DNA from: Comamonadaceae bacterium
Lineage (GTDB): Bacteria; Pseudomonadota; Gammaproteobacteria; Burkholderiales; Burkholderiaceae_C
Assembly: GCA_947460165.1 (NCBI GenBank)
Contig: CANHKH010000220.1
Coordinates: 1-6,108 of the forward strand
Direction: 5' to 3'
Length of the DNA stretch: 6,108 nt
The position numbers and the translations under genes are program-made. Shown piece after piece: positions 1-5,760 of this stretch (position 1 is its first letter; every line of letters starts with the position of its first letter). The notes under the pieces are model-generated. The model was not told the DNA's origin and did no database searches. It saw only the letters and a list, made by a program, of their open reading frames with translations.

Positions 1-822
1 ACCATGACCCGCACCCTGGGCCAGCCGGTGGTGGTGGAAAACAAGATTGGCGCCGGTGGCACCGTCGCCACCAACTACACCGCCAAGGCCGCGGCCGACG
101 GCTACACCTTTTTGATCCACCACAACGGCATGGCCACGGCCCCGTCGCTCTACCGCAAGCTGCCCTTCAATCCGCTGACCGACTTTGAGTACGTGAGCCA
201 AGTGATTGATGTGCCCATGACGCTGATTGGCCGCAAAGACCTGCCGCCCAACGACTTCAAGGAGCTGGTGGCCTATCTCAGGGCCAATGGCAACAAGATC
301 AACCTGGCGCACGCGGGTCTGGGTGCGGTCTCTCACCTGTGCAGCGTGCTCTTTCGCCAAGCCATTGGCGTGGAGATGACCACCATTCCATTCTCCGGCA
401 CGGGCCCGGCCATGAACGCGCTGCTGGGCGGTCAGGTCGACTTGATGTGCGACCAAACCACGGGCACCACGCCACAAATCAAGGCGGGCAACGTCAAGCT
501 CTACGGCGTGACCACCGCGGCCCGCTTGAAGACCATGCCCGAGGCACCCACCTTGGCCGAGCAGGGCCTCTCCGGCTTTCAAATGGTGGTGTGGCACGGC
601 GTGTACGCCCCCAAGGGCACGCCCAAAGTTGCGCTGGACAGGTTTGGCGCTGCCTTGACGGCCGCCCTCAAAGACCCCAGCGTGGTTGCCAAGCTCAATG
701 AATTGGGCTCGGTGATTCCGCCCGACGACAAGCTGACCCCTGCCGGCTTGCAAACCTGGCTGCAGCAAGAGACCCAGCGTTACGCGCCGGTGATCAAGGC
801 CGCCGGTCAGTTCGCCGACTGA
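1..822 (+). CDS. Bug/TctC-family tripartite tricarboxylate transporter substrate-binding protein (5' end missing)
   Basis: Periplasmic solute-binding protein of the Bug (TctC) family, which captures small carboxylates or related molecules for TctAB-type transporters or for sensing. The reading frame is open to the left edge, so the Met codon at position 4 is internal; about 50 residues (signal peptide and the first FPPGGxxD ligand loop) lie outside the window. Visible hallmarks, numbered from that Met: the ENKIGAGG segment (residues 12-19), equivalent to the usual ENRPGAGG; IPFSGTGP followed by a LLGGQVDL helix start (from residue 128); and the C-terminal RLKTMPEAPTLAEQG motif. The 272 visible residues plus the missing part would give the normal 320-330. 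It lies 38 bases before a CoA-ester hydratase gene on the same strand, which suggests its ligand feeds that pathway. No TctA/TctB membrane gene is in the window. Family assignment is firm; the ligand is unknown. Confidence 0.93.
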   Translation, partial: TMTRTLGQPVVVENKIGAGGTVATNYTAKAAADGYTFLIHHNGMATAPSLYRKLPFNPLTDFEYVSQVIDVPMTLIGRKDLPPNDFKELVAYLRANGNKINLAHAGLGAVSHLCSVLFRQAIGVEMTTIPFSGTGPAMNALLGGQVDLMCDQTTGTTPQIKAGNVKLYGVTTAARLKTMPEAPTLAEQGLSGFQMVVWHGVYAPKGTPKVALDRFGAALTAALKDPSVVAKLNELGSVIPPDDKLTPAGLQTWLQQETQRYAPVIKAAGQFAD

Positions 823-860
823 GCTCACACCCCGCCTCCAGGTCCCTGGCTTGCCTGCGC

Positions 861-1727
861 ATGACTGACGATTTCAGCGCCCAACTCGACCATTGGCGCG
901 GCTGGACAGGCCGCACCGAGCAGCGCCGCGACCTGGTGACCGCAGCGCCTTTGGCCGGCCTGTTGGCCACGCTGGACCGCGCTGATGCGGTGCCCGGGCC
1001 AGGCGCGGAAATACCCGCTTTGGGCCACTGGCTGTATTTTTTGCCCACCGCTCGCCAAAGTGAGATTGGCGACGATGGGCACGCTCAGCGAGGCAGCTTT
1101 TTACCGCCTGTGTCGCTGCCGCGCCGCATGTGGGCGGGCGGGCGCTTTGAGTTTTTGCAGCCGCTGCGTGTGGGCGAGGAGGTGGTCCGCCACTCGCGCA
1201 TCCTGCGTGTGGATGCCAAACAAGGCCGCAGCGGGCCCTTGGTGTTTGTGACCGTGCGCCATGAGATCAGCAACGCCCTGGGTCTGGCGATCACCGAGGA
1301 GCACGACATCGTTTACCGCGATGCGCCTGCCCCCGGCGCGCCCGTGCCGGTGCCGGTGCGTGCGCCCACCGACGAAACCTTTGGCCGCGTGATGGCGCCC
1401 GATGCGGTCATGCTGTTTCGCTACAGCGCGCTCACCTTCAACGGCCACCGCATTCACTATGACCGCCCTTACGTCACGCAGGTCGAGGGCTATCCCGGCC
1501 TCATCGTGCACGGCCCCTTGATTGCCACGCTCTTGGTGGACCTCTTGCAGCGCGAACGGCCCCAGGCCAGGCTGCGGCGCTTTGCCTTCACGGCCCTGAG
1601 GCCCACCTTTGACATCCACCGCTTTGAGGTCTGCGGCCGCGACGTGGACGCCCACACCGTGTCCTTGTGGGCTCGCGACCACGAGGGTTGTTTGACCATG
1701 CAGGCCCAGGCCCACATGGCGCTTTGA
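861..1727 (+). CDS. Double-hotdog acyl-CoA hydratase, HTD2 / mesaconyl-C4-CoA (itaconyl-CoA) hydratase-like
   Basis: A 288-residue protein of the FAS1-like dehydratase / MaoC group. Family members reversibly hydrate enoyl-CoA esters such as mesaconyl-C4-CoA or itaconyl-CoA; the mitochondrial member HTD2 works on 3-hydroxyacyl-ACP. Visible signs: an N-terminal LDHWRGWTGRTEQRRD segment (residues 9-24) typical of this group; the first hotdog with FLPPVSLPRRMWAGGRFEF (80-98) and LRVGEEVVRHSRI (102-114); and a C-terminal hotdog with FNGHRIHYDRPY (193-204), where N194, H199 and D201 sit at the catalytic hydratase motif, then GLIVHGPL (213-220). Length matches the single-chain double-hotdog form. 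The ATG at 861 fits the family N-terminus, but no convincing Shine-Dalgarno precedes it, so translation may be coupled to the upstream binding-protein gene. The following MmgE/PrpD gene suggests a branched or unsaturated dicarboxylyl-CoA substrate. Family is sure; the exact substrate is inferred. Confidence 0.86.
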   Translation: MTDDFSAQLDHWRGWTGRTEQRRDLVTAAPLAGLLATLDRADAVPGPGAEIPALGHWLYFLPTARQSEIGDDGHAQRGSFLPPVSLPRRMWAGGRFEFLQPLRVGEEVVRHSRILRVDAKQGRSGPLVFVTVRHEISNALGLAITEEHDIVYRDAPAPGAPVPVPVRAPTDETFGRVMAPDAVMLFRYSALTFNGHRIHYDRPYVTQVEGYPGLIVHGPLIATLLVDLLQRERPQARLRRFAFTALRPTFDIHRFEVCGRDVDAHTVSLWARDHEGCLTMQAQAHMAL

Positions 1728-1779
1728 GCGTTTTTTGCCAACCAATTCACACCAAACCGCGCAAGCGGTTCACCTTCCC

Positions 1780-3141
1780 ATGACCTCCACCCACCCCAGC
1801 GCAGACCTGGCCAGTTTTGCGGCCTCTTTGCAGCACGCGCAGATTCCCGCCCCTGTGCTCAGGCGCACCGAAGACCTGTTCCTCGACTGGATGGGCTCGG
1901 CCCTGGCCGGCAAAGACGCGCGCCCGGTGGAGGCGCTCACGCGGTTTTGGCTCTCGCAAGGGCCGGCCCAAGGGCCTTGCGAAGTGCTGCACAGGCGCCG
2001 CGGCAGCAGCCCCATGGTGGCGGCCGCTGTGAATGCGGCGGCCTCGCACTTTGTGGAGCAAGACGATGTGCACAACGCCTCGGTCTTCCACCCGGCTGCC
2101 GTGGTGTTTCCCGTGGCGCTTGCCATGGCCCAGCAGCTGGGCCGCAGCGGCCGTGAGCTTTTGGTGGCGGCGGTGGCGGGCTATGAGGTGGGCATACGCG
2201 TGGGCGAATTTTTAGGACGCTCCCACTACAAGGTGTTTCACACCACGGGCACTGCGGGCTCGGTGGCGGCGGCCGCCACGGCCGGGCGCTTGCTGGGCCT
2301 GGACGCGGCCACCATGCTGCACGCCTTGGGCTCGGCCGGCACGCAAGCGGCCGGCTTGTGGGAGTTCTTGCGCGATGCCGCCGACTCCAAGCAGTTGCAC
2401 ACCGCGCACGCTGCCTCCACGGGGCTGGCCGCCGCCTGCCTGGCGGCTGAAGGCCTGACCGGTGCGCGCCACATTCTGGAGGGGCCGCAAGGCATGGCCG
2501 CAGGCATGTCCAGCGACGCCGACCCCGCCCGCCTGACCGACGGCCTGGGCAGCCGCTGGGCCACGGCAGAGACCTCCTTCAAGTACCACGCCTCGTGCAG
2601 GCACACCCACCCCGCCGCCGACGCCTTGCTGGCGGTGCTTCATGAAAACGGCTTGACCGCCGGCGACGTGGCCTCTGTGGTGGCGCGTGTGCACCAGGGC
2701 GCCATTGACGTGCTGGGACCGGTCACTGACCCCCACACCGTGCACCAATCCAAGTTTTCCATGGGCACGGTGCTGGCCTTGGCTGCATTGCACGGGCATG
2801 CGGGCCTGGGCGAGTTCGACGCGGGCTTTCGCAGCGCTGAGGTGCTGCAGTTCCGCGACCGCGTGCGCATGGAACTCGATGCCGAGGTGGACGCCGCCTA
2901 CCCCGCGCGCTGGATTGGCAAGGTGGACGTGATCACCCATGACGGCCGGCATTTGCATGGCCGCGTCGACGAGCCCAAGGGCGACCCGGGGAACACGCTG
3001 AGCCGGCCTGAACTTCAAGCCAAGGCCCTTAAGCTGGCCGCCTACCGAGGCGGCGCCTCTGAGACCGAGATGCAGGCGGTGATCGCGCGCATTTGGTCGC
3101 TGGATTCCCCAGAGCCCGTGGGCTTGTGGTTCCCGGTTTGA
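1780..3141 (+). CDS. MmgE/PrpD family protein
   Basis: Cytosolic protein of the family that contains 2-methylcitrate dehydratase (PrpD), cis-aconitate decarboxylase and iminodisuccinate epimerase. I chose the ATG at 1780 (453 residues, normal for the family) over an in-frame TTG at 1735, because the 15 extra residues look unlike the family and conserved sequence begins at ADLASFAASL. Landmarks, numbered from 1780: EQDDVHNASVFHP (93-105), the family's DFDD...HP active-site segment; FHTTGTAGSVAAAA (153-166); DSKQLHTAHAASTG (202-215), with the conserved K204 and H207; and FKYHASCRHTHPAADAL (267-283), with K268, R274 and H277. The helical alpha-domain spans roughly residues 1-255, followed by the lid-type domain and a return to the helical domain. 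At the first active-site position Glu93 stands where decarboxylases have Asp, so I do not name it as any characterised enzyme. It sits 52 bases behind the hydratase gene and probably shares its transcript. Confidence 0.9.
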   Translation: MTSTHPSADLASFAASLQHAQIPAPVLRRTEDLFLDWMGSALAGKDARPVEALTRFWLSQGPAQGPCEVLHRRRGSSPMVAAAVNAAASHFVEQDDVHNASVFHPAAVVFPVALAMAQQLGRSGRELLVAAVAGYEVGIRVGEFLGRSHYKVFHTTGTAGSVAAAATAGRLLGLDAATMLHALGSAGTQAAGLWEFLRDAADSKQLHTAHAASTGLAAACLAAEGLTGARHILEGPQGMAAGMSSDADPARLTDGLGSRWATAETSFKYHASCRHTHPAADALLAVLHENGLTAGDVASVVARVHQGAIDVLGPVTDPHTVHQSKFSMGTVLALAALHGHAGLGEFDAGFRSAEVLQFRDRVRMELDAEVDAAYPARWIGKVDVITHDGRHLHGRVDEPKGDPGNTLSRPELQAKALKLAAYRGGASETEMQAVIARIWSLDSPEPVGLWFPV

Positions 3142-3172
3142 AGCGGTTTTTTGCACGAACGCAGGCACATTC

Positions 3173-3565
3173 ATGATCGCCCAACTCGACCACTTGGTGC
3201 TCACCACCGCACGGCCTGAGGCCTGCATAGACTTTTACACCCGTGTGCTGGGCATGCAACTGGAAATCTTTGTGGGGGGCACGCCCCCCGTGGAGCGCCA
3301 AGCCCTGAAGTTTGGGCCGCAAAAAATCAACCTGCATGTGCAAGGCCGAGAGTTCGAACCCAAGGCCCATTTGCCCGTGCCGGGGGCGTTGGACTTGTGT
3401 TTTCTGGTTGACCGGCCTCTGGACGAGGTGATGGCCCACCTGGCCGCCTGTGCCTGGCCGGTGATTGAAGGGCCTGTGCTGCGCACCGGCGCCCGCCACC
3501 GCTTGCGCTCGGTGTACGTGCGCGACCCGGACTTCAATTTGATTGAGCTGTCAGAGGCAGCCTGA
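3173..3565 (+). CDS. VOC-family (glyoxalase-fold) protein, GLOD5/STM3117-like
   Basis: A 130-residue single-chain VOC protein made of two beta-alpha-beta-beta-beta modules. It resembles the GLOD5/STM3117-like subgroup, often labelled lactoylglutathione lyase or virulence protein, whose true substrates are mostly unknown. Visible features: LDHLVLTT (residues 5-12) with the metal-ligand candidate H7; ACIDFYTRVLGM (17-28); LKFGPQKINLHVQGREFEPKA (45-65) with H55; ALDLCFLVDRPLDEV (72-86); and SVYVRDPDFNLIELSE (113-128) with E125. H7, H55 and E125 fit three of the usual metal ligands. The normally near-invariant DPDGN turn reads DPDFN here, a small oddity. A weak GCAGG lies 7 bases before the ATG. 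It starts 31 bases after the PrpD-like gene, so it is probably the last gene of the transcript and may act as an epimerase, lyase or isomerase on a pathway intermediate. That role is inference. Confidence 0.88.
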   Translation: MIAQLDHLVLTTARPEACIDFYTRVLGMQLEIFVGGTPPVERQALKFGPQKINLHVQGREFEPKAHLPVPGALDLCFLVDRPLDEVMAHLAACAWPVIEGPVLRTGARHRLRSVYVRDPDFNLIELSEAA

Positions 3566-3691
3566 GCCTGGGCGCTTGCAGGCAAGCTACAAAGGCAAAC
3601 CCATTCCCCTGTAGGAGTCGGCCTACCGGCGATGGATGGCCCTGTGCTGGAGTGGACTGGTCGTGGAAATCCCTGTCACTCCAGCCCAGTT
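3566..3691. other. Intergenic region with small hairpins, no gene seen
   Basis: This gap follows the VOC gene. Just past the stop is a small hairpin, GCTTG (3574-3578) with CAAGC (3583-3587) around a 4-base loop. It has no T-run after it, so it is at best a weak terminator-like structure. Next comes the REP-like hairpin listed separately. I found no RNA gene or protein-coding ORF in it. An in-frame ATG at 3652 would extend the downstream binding protein by 34 residues, but those residues precede the signal peptide and are not believable. Confidence 0.5.
3610..3633. repeat. REP-like palindromic element (GTAGGAG head plus hairpin)
   Basis: The sequence TGTAGGAGTCGGCCTACCGGCGAT has a GTAGGAG head directly followed by a short stem: GTCGG (3617-3621) pairs with CCGGC (3626-3630) around a CCTA loop, with one G-T wobble. 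This architecture matches REP elements of gammaproteobacteria, which are mobilised by RAYT transposases and usually lie in intergenic gaps, as here. Only one copy is visible, so its repetitive nature is inferred from resemblance. It could also be a chance hairpin. Confidence 0.4.
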
Positions 3692-3721
3692 TTGACAGTT
3701 ATAAACACTACTCAGTTCAAT
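3692..3721 (+). promoter_or_regulatory. Candidate sigma-70 promoter for the second Bug-protein gene
   Basis: A perfect TTGACA -35 box (3692-3697) is followed 18 bases later by TTCAAT (3716-3721), a 4-of-6 match to the -10 consensus. A better -10 look-alike, TATAAA (3700-3705), overlaps the spacer but has no good -35 at the right distance. The block is noticeably more AT-rich than the flanking genes and ends about 30 bases before the start codon, a normal leader length. This suggests the downstream gene has its own promoter, apart from the left-hand operon. Confidence 0.45.
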
Positions 3722-3753
3722 ATTCCGCACCATTTTCACAGGAGCCTTCCACC

Positions 3754-4734
3754 ATGACCAACCGCCGACAACTGATCCAGGGCGCTGCCGCCGGCCTGTT
3801 GGGTCTGGGTGCATTGCCCAGTTTCGCCCAAAGCCGCGTGGAGACGCTGCGCATCATCGTGGGTTTCCCGCCAGGCGGCACCACCGATGCGTTTGCCCGC
3901 CGCGTGGGTGACAAGCTGCGCGGGACTTACGCCAACACCGTCATTGTGGACAACAAGCCCGGCGCCGGCGGGCAGGTCGGGGTGATGACGCTCAAGGCGG
4001 CCCCGGCCGATGGCGCGCACATTTTGTACACGCCCGCGTCCATGATGACCATCTTCCCGCATTCGTTCACCAAGCTGCCTTACGCGCCCACCGACGTGGT
4101 GCCCGTCGGCTTGGGCCACGCCACCGACCATGCGTTTGTGGCCGGCCCTGCCGTGCCGGAATCGGTCAAAAACCTCAAAGACTTCATCGAATGGGCCAAG
4201 GCCAACCCGGGCAAGGCCAGCATTGCCAACCCTGGCTCAGGCTCCATGCCGCATCTCTTGGCCGGACGCTTGGCCATGCTGGGCGGTTTTCAAATCACCA
4301 ATGTGCCCTTTGCCGGTTCTGGCCCTGCGATTCCGCAGGTCTTGGGCGGCCAGGTGGCCGGCATGTCCTCGCCCCTGGGCGACATGCTGCAGCACCACAA
4401 ATCGGGCAAGGTCCGCATTCTGGCCACCTCTGGCCCCGAGCGCTCACCTTACACCCCAGAGGTTGCCACCTACCGTGAGCAAGGTCAGGGCGAGTTGGTC
4501 ATCCGTGAGTGGTTTGGCTTTTTCGCCCCCAGCGGCACGCCTGATGCGATTCGCGAGAGCCTGAACGCGGCCTTGCGCGCCGCCATGGCCCAGCAAGACA
4601 TTCGGGAGTTTGTGACGCCTTTGGCCGGCCACATCGAGGCCAGCACCGTGGCCGACCACAGCCGCCGCTTGGCCACCGATTCCGACATGGGTCGCCGCCT
4701 GGTCACTGCCCTGGGCTTCAAGGCCGACTCCTAA
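3754..4734 (+). CDS. Bug/TctC-family tripartite tricarboxylate transporter substrate-binding protein (complete)
   Basis: A complete 326-residue periplasmic binding protein of the Bug family. The ATG at 3754 is chosen because AGGAG (3740-3744) lies 9 bases upstream and the signal peptide starts there. The N-terminus TNRRQLIQG followed by an AAAGLLGLGALP hydrophobic stretch resembles a twin-arginine (Tat) signal, with likely cleavage after SFA (residue 25). Bug hallmarks: FPPGGTTD (38-45), the first ligand loop; DNKPGAGG (66-73); NPGSGSMPHLLAG (159-171) and VPFAGSGP (184-191), where the second-domain loop meets the carboxylate; then VLGGQV (196-201). It is clearly different from the partial Bug protein at the left edge, so the two probably bind different ligands. 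It seems to be transcribed from its own promoter and faces the hydrolase gene. The ligand is unknown. Confidence 0.94.
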   Translation: MTNRRQLIQGAAAGLLGLGALPSFAQSRVETLRIIVGFPPGGTTDAFARRVGDKLRGTYANTVIVDNKPGAGGQVGVMTLKAAPADGAHILYTPASMMTIFPHSFTKLPYAPTDVVPVGLGHATDHAFVAGPAVPESVKNLKDFIEWAKANPGKASIANPGSGSMPHLLAGRLAMLGGFQITNVPFAGSGPAIPQVLGGQVAGMSSPLGDMLQHHKSGKVRILATSGPERSPYTPEVATYREQGQGELVIREWFGFFAPSGTPDAIRESLNAALRAAMAQQDIREFVTPLAGHIEASTVADHSRRLATDSDMGRRLVTALGFKADS

Positions 4735-4739
4735 GCCGC

Positions 4740-4775
4740 CCCAACTGCGCGTGGCTGGCGCCGCGCGCAGCTGGG
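4740..4775. terminator. Strong inverted repeat between convergent genes, possible terminator
   Basis: Just after the Bug-protein stop, CTGCGCG (4745-4751) pairs with CGCGCAG (4764-4770) around a 12-base loop. The stem continues past one A-C mismatch as CCCA (4740-4743) with TGGG (4772-4775), giving 11 pairs in all. The position between convergent ends suggests a role in stopping transcription or protecting the 3' end. There is no T-run on either side, so a classical intrinsic terminator is not supported. Confidence 0.42.
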
Positions 4776-4821
4776 CGCCCAAGCCTGCAGCTGTCGGGCA
4801 CAGGCCTGAGGCTGGAGGCGC

Positions 4822-5544
4822 TCAGCTGCCTTGTTTGGCCGCGCTTTGGCGCAAGTTCTCTGCGGCCTGGTCACAGCTTTGCACATCTCCAAAATTGAAC
4901 ATGAAGTTCGACAATGACAGGGTGTGCTCTTGCTCCGTGAAGGCCGAGCAGCCGTCTGAGAGCATGACCGTGCGGTAATTCAGCATCATGGCGTCACGGG
5001 CCGTGGATTCGCAACACACATGGGTGACGGTGCCAGCCACCAGCACCGTGTCTATGCCGCGCTGCTGCAGTGTCTCGTGCAAGTTCGACGATCCCTGAAT
5101 AAAAGCGCTGTAGCGGGTCTTTGGAATGTGCAAGTCCCCAGGCGCAGGGTGCAGGTCGGCATAGAGCGCGTGGCCATCGCTGCCTGGCACCATGGTGCTG
5201 CTGCGCAGGGCCAGCCAATGCGGGCTGGAGAGTTCTTGGTGAAAGTGCGACCAGCTCTCTAGCGACTCCGAGGTAAAGGTATTGAGCACCCACACCACTT
5301 GGCCGCCCAGCGCGCGCAAGGCCTGGGCTGTGCGTTCAATGGCCGGGCAGGTGCTGGCCGCAGCCGGTACCCAGGCGTGTCCAGCGCCTTGTTTGACAAA
5401 GCCGTTTTGCATGTCCACCACCACCAAGGCCGTGCGCTCTGGCACCAGGTGTTCAAAAGGATGGAGCCGGCCGCGGCGTGCCATCACACGCTCAATGAGT
5501 TCCGAAGAGGGGGTGAAGCTGGTGCAAGTGTTCATGGGCGGCAT
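4822..5544 (-). CDS. Cysteine hydrolase, isochorismatase superfamily
   Basis: A 240-residue amidohydrolase-type enzyme of the isochorismatase-like superfamily (relatives include N-carbamoylsarcosine amidase, ureidoacrylate and maleamate amidohydrolases, and nicotinamidase). Visible triad: D44 in ALVVVDMQNGF (39-49), K142 in IPKTRYSAF (140-148), and the nucleophile C177 in GTVTHVCCESTARDAMM (171-187), where the cis-peptide loop precedes the Cys. The N-terminal stretch before D44 is long, as in RutB-type enzymes. Unusual points are a tandem Cys177-Cys178 and His175 where Asn is common. Two starts are possible, at 5544 and 5535 (Met4); neither has a clear ribosome binding site. The gene is convergent with the Bug-protein gene and separated from the phasin by a terminator, so it is probably its own unit. 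An amide or carbamoyl substrate is likely but not identifiable from sequence. Confidence 0.9.
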   Translation of the reverse strand: MPPMNTCTSFTPSSELIERVMARRGRLHPFEHLVPERTALVVVDMQNGFVKQGAGHAWVPAAASTCPAIERTAQALRALGGQVVWVLNTFTSESLESWSHFHQELSSPHWLALRSSTMVPGSDGHALYADLHPAPGDLHIPKTRYSAFIQGSSNLHETLQQRGIDTVLVAGTVTHVCCESTARDAMMLNYRTVMLSDGCSAFTEQEHTLSLSNFMFNFGDVQSCDQAAENLRQSAAKQGS

Positions 5545-5664
5545 TGGCTGAAAGCAATCTGTGGAATGGGCCTATCTTATTGAGATTTATTCACCATCCC
5601 ACCTCTTGGCCCAGCGCAGGGCGATGTGGAGAGGCAAATTCAGGCCCGCAGTTTGTCGTGACCC
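5545..5664 (-). promoter_or_regulatory. Upstream region of the cysteine hydrolase gene
   Basis: A gap of about 120 bases with no believable gene. It contains an AT-rich island near 5569-5593 in which the minus strand reads TAAGAT (5574-5579), a 4-of-6 match to a -10 box about 30 bases before the start codon. The spacing is plausible, but I found no good -35 partner. The minus strand also shows ATAA twice at a 10-base interval within this island, which could be an operator or chance. Confidence 0.25.
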
Positions 5665-5695
5665 AAAAAAAAGCCCGGTTGCAAGGCCGGGCTTT
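5665..5695 (-). terminator. Intrinsic terminator of the phasin gene
   Basis: Read on the minus strand, AAAGCCCGG (5695-5687) pairs with CCGGGCTTT (5678-5670) around an 8-base loop, and a run of eight T (5672-5665) follows the stem. This is a classic rho-independent terminator. It lies 65 bases beyond the phasin stop codon and separates that gene from the hydrolase on the same strand. Confidence 0.9.
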
Positions 5696-5760
5696 GAGGG
5701 GTCGGTGTGCCGCCCCAAGGGAACTCACCCCACAGGCCAAGCCCGTGGAGGATGCGGCCA

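Noticed and set aside
1720..1737. True intrinsic terminator after the hydratase gene
   Set aside because: The stem is only 4 pairs; too weak to call as a terminator, so it is kept only as a finding.
1101..1745. A 214-codon open frame on the minus strand opposite the hydratase gene
   Set aside because: Antisense shadow of the hydratase, rich in His, Gly and Arg, with no family resemblance.
1735..1779. TTG start adding 15 residues to the MmgE/PrpD protein
   Set aside because: The extra residues do not resemble the family N-terminus, and the ATG at 1780 gives the normal length.
1780..3141. Naming the MmgE/PrpD gene prpD (2-methylcitrate dehydratase)
   Set aside because: No prpB or prpC neighbours are present, and the active-site segment differs, so a specific name is not supported.
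2212..3228. A 338-codon open frame on the minus strand opposite the MmgE/PrpD gene
   Set aside because: Its product is low-complexity, Gly/Ala/Val/His/Gln-rich with no recognisable motif, and it is the antisense shadow of a well-supported GC-rich gene.
3652..3753. N-terminal extension of the second Bug protein from an ATG at 3652
   Set aside because: It would place 34 residues before a clear signal peptide and run through the promoter-like block; the AGGAG site supports the start at 3754.
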